Assembly (NCBI GenBank): GCA_016748015.1
Contig: JAAOMT010000602.1
Coordinates: 995,922-1,059,921 of the forward strand
Length of the DNA stretch: 64,000 nt
Source: Geosiphon pyriformis
Lineage: Eukaryota > Glomeromycota > Glomeromycetes > Archaeosporales > Geosiphonaceae
Reading direction: 5' to 3'
Shown piece after piece: positions 35,452-47,729 of this stretch. The position numbers and the translations under genes were made by a program. The notes below the pieces were generated by a model, which was not told where the DNA came from, searched no databases, and worked only from the letters and a program-made list of their open reading frames with translations. Position 1 is the first letter of the stretch, and each line of letters begins with the position of its first letter.

Positions 35452-37375
35452 TTGTTCATCCCAAAATTCTCAAAAAGAGTCAGTAGTTTTTTTGAAAGAA
35501 GTTTTTTCAATATTCAGTACAATAAAACCAAATTGTTTTTTGATTTCAAGGCCACTGTTGGCCTTAGTATTGCTGTTATGAAGAAAGTAGTTAAAGAATT
35601 TAGATTTGGAGGTGGTTTCAAGCCTGTTTTGTCAAGGAAAAAGAGAAAATGTGTTGTTTTGGAGGAGAGTATTAGTAGTAAAGAAGTGCCTACTATAATG
35701 CCAAGTGGTTGTTTTTAGGATTCTAAGACTGGTAACACCACCAAGTCTGAAAGCATTGATATAGAAAAAAAATGTCTGGTTGAGGAAACCAGCTTTGACT
35801 ATGGTAAGAGAGGCACCATTATTGGTAGGGATCATAATTATATATCTAAAGAGCCAAATGTCAAAACTACTAAAGCATTGGGCAAGCCATTGGATAAGAT
35901 AAATTTCTCAAGTTATGATGATAATGATGATGTTCTCTTGGATACCTCTTTGGAGCTTCCCTCTCCTTTGAAGAATTTAGTTACTGTTTCTGTTAGAAAA
36001 TCTTTCACTTTAGATATTGATTTGGATAAAATAGTTGGGAAATCTTCTCAAGAAAAGTTGATGGTGATTAGGAAATTATTTTTAAAGATTAATGGTTTTG
36101 GAGGGACCTCTACCGCCTCAAAATTTGCTGAGATTATTAGAGCATTGTTTACTTCTGAATCAAGCTTAGCACAGGCTTCCAAAAAGGCTGAAGATGTGAA
36201 GATCTTGGTAAACTCTAATCTCAAGAAATCAACTGGTCATTTAGATCAGACTGTAGTGGTTAAGGAAATTCTAGTTGAAACATCAGCTGAGGCTGTGTGT
36301 GCTGTGCTATCTGAGTTTGGAATAATTAAGTTAATCAAGATACAATTAGTGGAGCTGTGGCAGAAAGCAGTAGTGGAATTTGAGCAATTAGATCATGCTG
36401 ATTTGGTTGCAGCTAAGTGATCTATCTTAATTGAGAAGGATATCATCCATGTTATCAGGACTGATTTAGACAAAGAGACATGGGATGCAAAGAATTATCA
36501 TAGAGCACTGCTTTATACACTGCCAATGGGGACTAATGCTCATGGCATTTGGAACTTTGTTAGATCTGTAAGTGAGAAAACTTGTATTATTGATCATTAT
36601 CCAATTACATATGCTTGGATTAGGTGTACTGTTGTTTGTTTTAATTCTGCTGAATTATTGGATACTGCCATGGAAACTACACCAGTGCTCAAGGACTAAT
36701 TTACATTAGTTTAGTTTTGTTTCTGCCAAATGCACCAAGTGTAAGAAGTCAGATTATATATCATTAAGTTGTGCTAAGGATGAAAAGGTTTCTTCTGGTA
36801 GTTTATTGCATAAGGTGCTTTCAGATGCAGATAAAAGCAGGCTGGCTGTGATATATACCAAATGTTCTGCTCCAGTCACTCATCCTGTTTTTTTTGGTGG
36901 TCTTTCTTGGACAAAGATTATAAGTGGGTCCTCTTTTCCTCCTCTTTTTGGCCAAGTTGTTTCATCAAATATTGGCTCCTTTTTGGAGATGAAGTCATTC
37001 CTACCAGTTGCAAATGAAATCAATAATAGGTTTGCCACTCTTGAACACAATCTTGTCAGTCTTGTAGAGCGTGTTGATATGCTGGCTAAGAGATTAGAAA
37101 CATCTGAGCCAATAGTTTCCTAGCTTAGCCCTAAATGTCAGCTGTTGGTAACTCCTTCATCACAGAATCAAAAGATAGATATAGTAATGGGTGAGGGTTC
37201 AGGTGTGGCTACTGGTGGTAAAACTGTTGTGAAGACAGTGGTTTTTGACTTTTTTGTTATTAGGAAAATAGAGAACACTTTAAAAAATCTTGCAATTACA
37301 GTTATGGGTCTTTCAGCCAAAATGGACAATGCTGGTTCCTGCTGCTTCCTTTTCTCAATGACAGAGCTAGTATAA
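35452..37375 (+). pseudogene. LINE copy 4 ORF1: RRM-like and Cys-rich protein
   Basis: Open in frame 1 to about 36660, then frame 2 to TAA 37373-37375. It has an N-terminal basic segment, an acidic stretch (SSYDDNDDVLLDTSLELPSP), then ITASKF-like ASKFAEIIRALFTSES. The RRM-like domain (about 36240-36420) has VVVKEILVETSAEAVCAVLS and IKLIKIQLVELWQKAVVEFE. A Cys-rich knuckle, CTKCKK-like, lies at about 36725-36770 (degraded). The C-terminal Leu/Glu-rich segment (RFATLEHNLVSLVERVDML, 37025-37090) is probably a coiled coil for oligomerisation. The first codon used is TTG; the true start may be lost. ORF2 begins immediately after its stop. Confidence 0.75.
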
Positions 37376-40300
37376 AAGTTTGTTACATGTAATATTCAAA
37401 GTATTAATGTTCCTGCCAAGCAAGAAGATGTTGTTTGTTGGCACATAAAGTCTGAAAATATGGTTTTTATTGTTATGGAGACAAAATTGAGGCCTAATAC
37501 AAGGCTATGGATTATGAACAGATTTGATGGAATGAGAATATTCTCTTCTAGTTTAGACAAAGATTTTCTTGGTGCTGGGGTGGCAATTATTCTGAACAAT
37601 TCTCTTGCATATTATGTTGTAAAGATTGAGGAAATTCCTAGTCATCTTATATCTATTTGGCTTCTTTTTAAAGGCAAGCTGTCAATAACAATCTTGGGTC
37701 TATATGCTGGAGCTTCTGCTGAGACTAGGTTTGGTCAGTCTTCTGTGATCAATTTTTTTATCACTAAGACTGTTAATTCCTCCATATTTGTGGTGCTAAA
37801 TAGAGATTTTAATGAGAATAGGTCTAGGAAAAATGCAAGTTTTAAGTTTTGCTCAGAGTTGGGTTTGGTCAATGCTTTTAGTGGGCATTCACTAATTAAT
37901 GCTTCTACTTGGGGCAACTTGAGGGGTGCCATGAAAGTTATTGATTATATTTTTGTGAATAGAAGTTTGTTATCTGCAGTGGCTGGTGACAAGATCATTT
38001 CTGTTTTGAATTTCTTTGATACCAATCATAATGCTGTTATGGTGTCTATTGGTTTGGGTGGGCTCTTGGATATTCAGTTGAATAACTTGTAAAAACAGGC
38101 TAACAGAGATTGTTAGAAGTTTAATATTAAGGATGCAGATAATGCCAAATGGTTATGTTATAAGGACTGTTCATCTGCCAGGCTTTTGGGAGTAAAGAAT
38201 AGGTTTTTTGCTACTGCTGTGAACAATAATTTGAACTCAATGTGGTCAGTACTAGAAGAGGTAATGGTGGGATCTGTAAATGAAATTTTTTCTAAGCATT
38301 AGTTTAGTGAATTTTAGTGTTCAAAAAATAAACAATTCTCTAAATTTCTGGGGCTTGAGTTGCTGATTGCAAAAATTGTCAAAAAGTTGAGTTTGACTAA
38401 CATCCTTGGTTTCAATACCCTTATGAGGAAGTAGTTAACATTAGATGCTAATAAGGCTCTCGTTGTTACTTGTATGGTTCAGGCTGGTGAAAAACAGATG
38501 GACATTCTCAAACATTTATCTCTTGTCAAAAGAAAATATAAGAAATCCAAGATATATAAGTTGAAATTGGCTAAAAAGGCATCAATTAGGAATACAATTG
38601 AAAAATGCATGGAAAAGTTTTGTCTAGACAAAGATGGCATGATTAAAAGTGTTTTGAATTGTTCATTTCACAAGGTGGTGTTGGACTACTTGGTGATAGA
38701 TGATGAGTTGGTTTTGGAACCAAAAAAAGTAATGTCAGATGTAGATAAGATCATGGAGGGTTGGATGAGAAAATGTTTAATGCTTCCGGTGCTGCCTGAT
38801 CTGTGGACTTGCCAGTATGTACCACTGGGCTATGTTAAAGATGATGTCTTTTCTGGTGTAATATTTGCAATTAACATGAGTAAATTGGTCTTGGTTATTG
38901 GTAGTTTGCCTGATGGTAAGACAGCTGGTCTGTTGGATATTCCCAATGAATTATGGAAGCATGGTAGTAAAAAGGTATTGAAATGTTGATTGGTGCTATT
39001 GAATGCATATTTGACTGTTGGTGGAGTGCTTACTTTGTGGAAAAGAACATGGGTTTTGATGATTTCTAAGCCATATAACTGGAATGGTGTTCTTATGAAC
39101 ACTCAACCAATAGCACTAATTGAAACTGCTAGAAAAATTCTGTCTAAGATTTTGTTTGATCATATTTCATTGGTATGTAGCAAGTTCAATGTTCTCTAGA
39201 GTGACAATTTTTTGGTGCTAAAGAGTATGTCCATATAGTCTCTGGTATTTGCTGTCGAGTTGATAATTGAGGATGCTCTTAAAAAAAATAAAGAAATCTG
39301 GTTAGTTCTGCAAGACATATAGAAAGCATATAATTCTGTTGGGTAGCATCACCTAAAAACTAGCTTGTGGCATGTCAAAATGTGTAGCAGGTTTATTGAG
39401 TTTTTTGGGAATATACATGAGAATAAAATTAACAGAGTAATAACTGATTTTGGTCTGTCAGATGGCTACAAAATTCATGATGGGTTGGATTAAGGTGAAG
39501 TCTTCTCACTTCTTTTGTGGAGGATCTTTTATGATCCACTCTTGTGTAAGGTTAAACAATATAAACAATTGTGTGAGTACAGAATTAATACTAAATTTGT
39601 TTCAAGGACAGGTAGAATTGAGAGTGGTAGTGAGATGACATCTTATTTTGCAGCTGACACATTTGTTGATAATATTATTTGGATTGGGAATTGCCAGGTC
39701 TTCACTTAGTATGCTTTGAACATTGTTAGTAAGTTTTTTGTGGTTAATAATATTTCTATCAATAGTGAGAAGATGGTAGCTATTCTCATCAATCAAGATA
39801 TTAGAATAGCTTCTTTGAGTATTTGTGGACAGCCAATTTTAATAGCCAAAAAAGGTGAGACATATTGTTACTTGGAAATTTTTTTGTTCACAAAGGGGTT
39901 GTCCAAGCCTAGTGTTAACAGAGCTCATTCTGGCATTCATTTTTTCACCAATGTTTTGCTTAAGAAAGCTGTTATGAATAAACAGTTTTTGTACTTGGTT
40001 TTGGCTGTCTTACAGTTTATAGTTGGCTACCAAACTCAGTTTAGTTTTGTTTCATTAAATGTTTGTCACAAATGAGACATTATGATTAGGAAGGGCCTCA
40101 AGTCTAAAGTATGTTTACCATGTAATTTCCCTAGTGAGGCTTTGTATTATCCATCTTTGTATGGTTTAAAATCATTTGAGCAAGTCCAGGCTGAAAGTAA
40201 ATTGGCTGCTGTAATCTTATTTTCTAATGCTCATGGAATTCTTGGTCATTTGTTTTATTACTAGTTCTTGAATTTGCAAGTTTCAGGTTGGGCTCCTTTG

Positions 40301-42018
40301 AATCCTTTGCGGTTTCCTGTTAGATTATATGTTAGTCCAGTAAACAATTTTTTGACTGGTGTGGTTAGAATTTTTTTGGACAATAAGCTGTCTTTGGCAA
40401 ATAAGTTACTTAATGCCTTCTATAATCCTGGTGTTTTTCTGATGTCCTTGGTCTTGGGGAAATCTTTGTTCTTTGATTTTGTTTGTTATTTAAAGTGTTT
40501 TGGGGTCACCTTTAATAACTGACTGTATAATAAGAAAGAGAGAGTAATGGACTGAAAAACTTTCCACTACTAGAAGAGATTGGATCCTAGAGGCCCTGTG
40601 TCTTATTGGTTTGTGCTTACTTCTAAATTTTTGAATGATAAGAGTTTTTTTGGATCTGTCTTGGTGAGTTTTTTTTTTCTTTGCCTGGTTTGTGCATTTT
40701 GAATTCCAAAGAATTTTTGGATATTCAGGATGGCTTGCATGAAATCTGGTCTGGTAATTTTGAAGTCTATACTGATAGTTCATTGAAAAATACTGGTTCT
40801 AATGAAGGTATGTATGGGACAGCTGTATATTTTCTGGTTTTGGACATGGATATTGGCATTGGGATTTGGGACCTTCTTTTTTCTACAATGGCTGAATTAC
40901 AAATGGTTGCCTTGGCTTTGGAGTGTGTTCCATTCTCATGTGGTGTGGATGTATATTTTAATAGTCAAGCTGCTATTGATGCATGTGTGTCTGAAATAGT
41001 GCTTGTCTCTCCTGACTTTCGTAATTGTTGCTAGATGAAGAGTAAACATATTTACAATTTGGTCTGAGATAAAGATCATACTATACATTGAATTAAGGTC
41101 AAGGGTCATTCTGGAGTGACCAGTAATATGAAGGCTAATACTCTGGTCAGTAAAGCAGCAGACTCTCCGGTTTTTTTGCCCATGGGTGTGCAAGAACAAT
41201 TTTTAATGACTAAGAACTTGGCCATATCTGGCAATACTTGTCACTTTGTTTGGAATGTGTTTAAATCTGTTTGTAGAGCTTATTGAAAAATGAGTCCTGG
41301 TCACAATATGATTTCAAGAGTGTTGGTTGGCAATGTGGATTGGGTCACCACCTCAAGGGTGTGACACCCTGATTTACACATGCTTGCAGAATTTACTAGT
41401 CAGAAGTCAGCCACTTTGCGCATGTATATAATGAAAGCTGTGCATCATAAGTTGTCTGTTGTTGTTTGTAAGAGGCTTTATGATAAGAAGTATCCTGGTG
41501 TGCTTTGTTTGTTGTGCAGAGAGATGGAATTGCTGGATCATGTCTTTACTTGTGTTCGAAATAGTAACATTCGAAGGAAAGTTTTGTTTGAGACTTTTGT
41601 TTTCTGGGCTTTCTTAGTTGGTACTCATTACTTGTTTTCATCTGCTGTTTCCTGGGTGCTTGATCTTTGTTATTTGGATGTTGGCTTGTATTTGGTAATA
41701 TGCAAGGGTTTTGTGCTAAAGAATTGGTGTGAGAAGACTATTAAGGTTTTTGACAGGAGAAAAAGAGCTGTTAACTTTGTCATTGATTTGGTAGAAAGAT
41801 TGATTGAGCTGCATCATTCTAAAGTGTGGTTGATGAAATCTGAGTTTAGAGTGTATATAGAGAAGATTGGTTTGGTTGGTAATAGTGGTGTGTTGTTGGG
41901 TCTTTTATGTTGTGCAAGTTCTGTATTGTCAGACAATATGGTCAGGTTTCTTGGTGTGCTAGAATCTTTCATTGTTAGCTTTGATTATTGCAGGCCTTGT
42001 CTTTTTTTTTTGGTTTGA
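37376..42018 (+). pseudogene. LINE copy 4 ORF2: APE endonuclease, RT, RNase H, CCHC finger
   Basis: The APE-like endonuclease (37376-38090) shows TCNIQSIN, ETKLRPN, LGLYAGAS, NRDFNEN (GDFN expected), VIDYIFV and FFDTNHNAV (TDH expected, D to N). RT lies at about 38700-40080: LPDGKTAGLLDIPNELWKHG, PIALIETARKILSKILFDH and DGLD.GEVFSLLLWRIFYDP; its catalytic box is FVDNIIW (39668-39673, VDN for VDD). A frameshift occurs near 40600. RNase H lies at about 40755-41120 (YTDSSLKNTGS, AELQMVALALEC, FNSQAA with D to N, KGHSG). The C-terminal finger CLLCREMELLDHVFTC is at about 41508-41555. Normal length for this family, but stops and lost catalytic residues make it inactive. Confidence 0.87.
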
Positions 42019-42181
42019 ATGGTAGTTCCTGTGTTAATATAGGTGTGTAGTATTGCCTTGTCTGGCCTGAGTGGCTAGCCACATGTAAAAAATATGTAAA
42101 TTGTGTTTAATTTAAACCACTTAGTTTGGTTCTATATACTAGATAGTGGTTGGACTTTGCTTATTAAATGCATAAATAAAA
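42019..42181 (+). other. LINE copy 4 3' UTR with perfect palindrome
   Basis: Contains GTGGCTAGCCAC (42071-42082), a perfect 12-bp palindrome within GGCCTGAGTGGCTAGCCACATG. The corresponding copy 2 sequence keeps the fold by G-U pairing. It ends in an A-rich tail before the target duplication. Confidence 0.65.
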
Positions 42182-42540
42182 TAAAATAAAATATATTTTC
42201 TCAAAAAAAAAAGCTTTTTTTTTATACAACTTATTATAGTACTATTCTATAAACTTAAACTTTTTCTTTGCTATAATTTTGATAAACTAAAAATATATTG
42301 TAACAAATTACAAGTTATTTTTATAAACTATAAATAATTTTAATAAACTATTAAGATATTTTGCAAATTTTTGAATGTTATAGAGTTTAGTATATTATAT
42401 AATCTAATTATTGTATTTGTATATTATACTAATTAAGTTATTAATTAAATAGTAATATTTAATAATTTGGTTAACTAATAAATAATAATTAAAATAATAA
42501 TAATATATGTTAATTATTAATAAAAATTATTAAAAATTCC
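42182..42540 (-). mobile_element. LTR, family A, right half (after LINE copy 4)
   Basis: Resumes with the target duplication, then TTTTCTC...ATACAACTTATTATAGTACTATTCTATAA, colinear with 50135-50500. The end fades at about 42540 without a visible GGTAACA. Confidence 0.75.
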
Positions 42541-43105
42541 AAAAATTATATATATATATTTTTTTTTATAATATTATCCAAATAAAAAACCCAATTCAAA
42601 AGCTATTAAAAAAACATTAAAACATGATAATATAGAAAAAACATGATAATATAAAATAATAAAGAATAATATATAATAATTCAGAATAATACTAAATAAC
42701 ACAATAACATAAAATAGTACAAAATAACTAGTTATAATATAAAATAACTAGTTATAGTATAAAAAAACAAAACAACAACAATAATAGCAAATAATAATTA
42801 ATAAGAATAAATAATTAAAAGCAATTTTGTAAAACTAGAAAATATATATAAAAACAAGTATTTTTAACAAAAAAAAAAGATAGACAAATAAATAAAAATA
42901 AATATTTTTTATCTATATTCTATATTTTATATCTATATTATTTCAAATAAAAAAATTATTCAAAATCTAATTACTTATACATTATTTACAGATTCTTATG
43001 TTTAATCTGAATTAATTATTTTTTTATTTTTATTTCTGGCCAGATGTTCTTAACATAAAACACTTTAAAACAATAATAACTTGAACCAATTATTCTTGAT
43101 TATGG
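42541..43105. other. Low-complexity A-rich stretch
   Basis: A-rich DNA with short tandem pieces such as AAAATAACTAGTTATAATAT (two units near 42720-42765). No gene or recognised element. Confidence 0.5.
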
Positions 43106-44031
43106 TGTTACAGGTAATTATTTGGAGTGTTAGTATAAATAACAAATCTGTAACTTAATGCTCAATAACTTAATGGTATTGGTAATATCTGAAGATTTTT
43201 GTGATCTAAAGGTTTTAGTAAAGTTCTTTGTATAATAAACAGAGATTTAATAATTGTTTTAGTAGCCTCCTAGAATAATTATTCTATTAATTTCTTTTTT
43301 CAACATAATGATTAGTTTATTCTGGCAGTTGTGTCCTTCTGGTAAGCTATTCTTCAATTTTTAGTTCTCTATTCTTATTTTTGGGTCTTTTACTAAGCTA
43401 TTTTTGATGTCAAAATACTTAATACTTAATTCCTTTAATCAGTTAGTAAATTAATAAAACAAACAAACAAAAATTAAAAAAAAATTAAAAAATTAGTATC
43501 TTATTAATAGCTATAATTAAGAGCTATTGGTTCAATATAATCAAGTATTGGATTTTATTAATATAGAGTATTAATAGTATAGAAATATTTAATATTTTTT
43601 AATTAAGCAATAATAATATAAATTCAAGTAGTAATTGATATTTTATTGATATATAATTTAATTCTGCTTCAAGTTGTAAAAAACTATCTTTTAAAAAGAG
43701 AAGTATGAGATAATTAATAAGTTAAGATATTAATTCTAAACTGAATTCGGTTTTTTCTGTTTCTAATATTTTCATTATATATACATATTTTTTGTTTTAC
43801 AAAATTTTATATTTTTTTAAGCAATGTGCTCTAATTTACTAATATTGCTTATATTGTTAAACAGTATGCTCTAATTTATTGATATTGTTCATATTGCTAA
43901 GCAGTATGCTCTAGTTTACTAACAATGTGTTATAGTTTTTTGATATTGTGCTTACATGTTAAGTACTATTTTTCTATTAATCTATTTATCTGTTTTTTCA
44001 GCTTTTTTTTTTGTATTTTCTATAAATAACA
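43106..44031 (-). repeat. 3' LTR of element B3
   Basis: Runs from TGTTACAGGTAATTATTTGG to TATAAATAACA, 926 bp. The minus strand just inside (44032-44046) is a purine run (AAAAAAAAGAAAATAA), a decayed polypurine tract. Confidence 0.85.
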
Positions 44032-44046
44032 TTATTTTCTTTTTTT

Positions 44047-44930
44047 TAATATTAAGCTTTGTCGAAATCTTCACTTTGAATTAAGTTTATTACTTCTTTT
44101 TCTAATATTGTTTGTTTAATTCTGTTCCTTATTTCTTCATATTAAGAGTTGTTCATTTTTCCTTACTGGTTAATGGTTATTGTTTCCATTTCTTAGTGTA
44201 GTAGTATTTTTGGATAGTTTTAAAATATGATGTATAATCAGTAAATTGTTTTAATATATATTCTTAAATTTGTTTTTTTTCCAATAAACTCTTCAATTTG
44301 TTGTATTATTTCTTAATTGAATATTTTTTTAGATTTATTAATATATAATTCCTGGATATTCAGCTTTTGTTCTAACTAATAATAACAGTATGTTACTGAA
44401 AGTTGTTTTATTTATAGCTTTTAGTTTTTTTTGATTAGTTTCTCTGTTGGAATTATTCTTGGTATTTTTCCAAAAGTGTTTTTTACTTTTTCCATAATTT
44501 TATCTGACCAATATTTTGTTTGAGTTTGTGGTTGCTAATATGAAGTTTTTTTTTTTTTTTTTTTGTTTTTTTTTTTTTTTTTTTTTGTGTTTTAATAGCA
44601 AATTGTTTGGTAATTGATAACAATTTTTATGTCTAATTATTGTTAATTTATGGTTTAAAATAATTGTTGAGCTATTGTGTAAATGTGATTTAGAATTTTC
44701 ATCTTTTATTATTGTTGTTGTCATGTTTATTATGTTTTTATATACTATTTTGTAGATCAATTTGACATGTTTGTATTGATGATTATGATTGGTTTTAGAT
44801 CTTATAGAATTTCATCTGATTAAATTAGTATTTGTTGTACTTTCAGTTGTGAAATATTACTAATAGATGATAATGTCATATTGTAATATGATTTTAGTCA
44901 ATCTTTATGTGCTGTTTTAGCTAAGATTTT
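44047..44930 (-). pseudogene. Remnant of the ORF downstream of integrase (element B3)
   Basis: Lies between integrase and the 3' LTR. The minus-strand frame at 44600-44760 (YKNIINMTTTIIKDENSKSH) corresponds to the start of the B1 downstream ORF (YKDMVDTTGSIRKMKITDN at 63582). It includes a poly-T tract interrupted once by G (about 44547-44586), i.e. an A-run in element sense. Function unknown. Confidence 0.45.
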
Positions 44931-46180
44931 GTTATTCTATCTTAGTTTATAAGCTCTATTTTCTAGAATTTTTTTAATATAAAATGGTCTATCTTATTTG
45001 GAATTAAATTTTCCACTCCATTGTTTTTTCATTTTAGTATAATATAAGAGTATTTTGTCTCCAATCCTAAATTTAACTGGTTTATTTAGTAGTTGGTTAT
45101 CATGTTGTTCTTTTTGTTTTTCTTGTAATTTTTGAATGTTATCAACTGCTCTTTACCTTTTGTTTTCTAAAGTTTCTATTAATTTGTATGTTCTTTTTAG
45201 CAATGTTCTTTGGAAGTTGGCTTCTGTTATTGGTTCTGTTAGATATGTGTTGATGTTTATTTCAACTGGTAATGTTGCTATTTTATTATAAACAAGTTCA
45301 AATAGTATTGCTTGTATGATATCTTGTTTTATTGTTTAATAAGCAAATAGTACTAATAGTATAAACAAATTTTATTTATTCTGGTTTTCTTGACTGATTT
45401 TGGCTATTGCTTTACATAATGTTTTGTTGAATTTTTCGACTAAGTTATTTGTTTATAAATAGTATAATGATGATAATGGTTTTTAATTCCAAATTATTGA
45501 CTCAATTCTGTTAGTGTTCTGTTTACAAAGTAAGTTTTTTGATCTGATAATAGTTTTTTTGGACATTTATGTTAATAAATCAAATCTTAGTAAATAAATT
45601 CAGCTATAAATTCTGCATTTGCTCTTTGAATTGTTTTCACTTCTGGCCATTTTGTAAGATAGTTCATAGCTACTGCTATATAATAATTGCTTCTGCTAAT
45701 TATTGTTAATGGTCTGACTAAGTCAATTCTAATTTGATCAAATATTTGTTTTACTTTAATTAATCTTAGCAGTTTACTGGATTTTGTTCTTTCTTTTCTT
45801 TGATAAGCATTACAATTTTGAATGTATTAGATAATGTTTGGATACATAAATAGTCAATAGTATCTTTTTCTGGTTTTTTTTATAGTTGTTTCTTTATGAA
45901 AATATTCTGTTATTGGGTTTAAATATATGTTGAATAGTATTGTTTCTTTCTCTGATTCTGTAATTACTCTGAGTAATTGATTTGAATATTTTCTGTTTTT
46001 TTAATAAAATATTTTGCTTTTTGTTTTATGTTGTTTTGTTCTTTTTAAAATAATTTCTTCTTGAATTGTTGAGTATTAACATAATATTAAAGTTGTTAAT
46101 ATTTTTGTGTATTCATTTTTTTTTGTTATATTTTTGAGTTAAAATGTTCTTAGATTTGTTTTATTTATGACAAATTGTCA
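44931..46180 (-). pseudogene. Integrase remnant of element B3
   Basis: The minus strand reads GLETKYSYIIL.K.KNNGVENLIP (C-terminal domain, 44940-45075), then a QHYQL..TSTHI region. The catalytic core at 45440-45760 has IRIDLVRPLTIISRSNYYIA and CPKKLLSDQKTYFVNRTL, with LVEKFN-like near 45440. A damaged zinc region, NCNAYQRKERTKS, lies near 45790. It matches B1 62480-63330 almost residue by residue. Many stops. Confidence 0.75.
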
Positions 46181-47560
46181 GTATTTCTATTTTTTTTTCT
46201 TCTTTTATAATGTACTATATAATTAAATAGTAATAGTTCTATTTTCTATCTTGCATGATAGTTGTTTTCAAATTCTTGTTTCTGGATTAATATCAATTCT
46301 TTGTGATCAATATATATATTAAACTTTTAATTCAAATATTTTTTCTATTTAATAATAGTCTAATAGATAGCCAAATATTTTAATACTGAAATTCTATAGT
46401 TTTTTTCAACTGGTATATACTATTAAGTATTTTCTTTTATCTGGCTTTTTTTGTAATAGTATTGTTCTCAAGACTTGTCCTAATGCATTAGTAGTGATGA
46501 TAAATAGTTTATTGTAATCCAAATAGATCAGTACTAGAGCTTAGATAAGTTTTCTTCTTAATATATTAAAAGCTTCTTGTTGCTTCTTAATTCATTCATA
46601 TTTGATGTTTTTGGCTTGGAGTTAATGAAGTGGTTGAACCAGTTTGGAGAAGTTTTGAATAAAGTAGCAATAATATTTAATGAATCTCAAAAATGCTCTT
46701 AATTTTATAAGATTTGTTAGTATTGAAAAGTTCTTAACAATCTTGATCTTATCTGAATCTGTTTTGATGTCATCTTTGCTAATGACATATTTTAAAAACT
46801 TAAGTTCAATTTTCCCAAAGAAACATTTGGTTGTATTTAATTTTAATATAGCTTTTTTTAGTCTTTTAAATACTTGTTAAAGATAATGGAAATAATTGTT
46901 GAATGTTTTAGAGAATATATTAATGTTATTTAAGTAAATAACTACTAATTTCCAAAATAATTCTCTATAAACAATTTTTATTAGCCATTAAAAGATAGCT
47001 GGAGTATCTATTAAGCTAAATGGCATAATATCAAATTCAAAGTTTTTTTTTTTGATGGTGAATGCTGTTTTTTTTTATTGGCTGAGTTTATAACTACTTG
47101 CTAATAACCACTATTTAAATCTAATGTTGAAAACCATTTTTTTCTTCCAAATACATCAAATAATTCTTGAATTTGTGAAGTTGAATAGCTGTTTTTATGA
47201 GTAATATTATTAAGATTCTTGTAATCTACACAAATATGAATTTTTTTATTCTTTTTATGGACAAGTACTATTAGTAATAATCATAAACTTATTGATAATT
47301 AAATTAATTTGTTGTTCAACATTCTGTTAATTTCTTGTCAGATAATCTTATGACTTGTTAATAGTATTCTGTATGCTTGTTGTTTTATTGGTATTATATC
47401 TTCAATTTTGATTTGATGCTGAATAATATTAGTTCTGTTAAATTCATTTTCACTTGTAAAGATATTAGTGAAGTCATTAAGTAGTATTTTGAATTGTATA
47501 TATTGTAGTGAATTTAAGTTTTCTAAATTTATTTGTTTCAATTATTCTAATTAGAACAAA
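46181..47560 (-). pseudogene. Reverse transcriptase and RNase H remnant of element B3
   Basis: RNase H is at about 46190-46560. RT is at about 46600-47540 (IEDIIPIKQQAYRILLTSHKII at its N-terminal side). The catalytic box at about 46930-46960 reads IYLNNINIFSKTF, where B1 has VYLDDTNVFSKTF, so both Asp residues are now Asn. Several stops and frameshifts. Confidence 0.75.
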
Positions 47561-47729
47561 TAATATTCTTCTTATCCATATATTGTTTGTAATATGATAT
47601 CTACATATTTGCACAGTTGTAAAAAATCTGAAATTCTGTTTGGTGGTTGGTTTTCAATTTCAGTATTTAAGTATTTAATGATAATTTTACTTAGTATTTT
47701 AATGGGGTTTTCAGTTGTATTATAAATGG
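47561..47729 (-). pseudogene. End of dUTPase-RT linker of element B3
   Basis: The minus strand reads PIYNTTENPIKILSKIIIKYL and then TEIENQPPNRISDFLQLCKYVDI, matching B1 60530-60690. It is broken at 47729 by the LTR of element B2, whose flank ATGG is the complement of the CCAT that begins PIYN. Confidence 0.8.

Larger units (their letters stand above)
35433..42181 (+). mobile_element. LINE copy 4, full length with 15-bp target duplication
   Basis: 6.75-kb plus-strand LINE inserted in an LTR of family A. Target duplication TAAAATAAGATATAT (35418-35432) / TAAAATAAAATATAT (42182-42196), one mismatch. The 5' UTR is only about 20 bp before the first open frame, so it may be slightly 5' shortened. 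The tail is A-rich (GCATAAATAA). Its ORF1 N-terminus (MFIPKFSKRVSSFFERSFF) differs from copies 1-3, so it is a separate subfamily. One of the best preserved LINE copies here. Confidence 0.88.
43106..47729 (-). mobile_element. Ty3/gypsy element B3 (family B), 3' part, decayed
   Basis: Minus-strand element: 3' LTR 43106-44031, polypurine tract, downstream ORF remnant, integrase, RNase H, RT and the end of the dUTPase-RT linker, cut at 47729 by the next insertion (B2). Order and residues match B1. It is strongly AT-drifted and full of stops, the most decayed of the four nested elements. Left flank ATGG. Confidence 0.85.

Noticed and set aside
42720-42765. AAAATAACTAGTTATA tandem units as a regulatory element
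   Set aside because: Only two units in low-complexity A-rich DNA; nothing sets them apart from their surroundings.
44547-44586. Poly-T tract as the tail of a LINE or processed copy
   Set aside because: It lies inside element B3 between integrase and LTR with B3 sequence on both sides; no LINE or gene sequence ends there.
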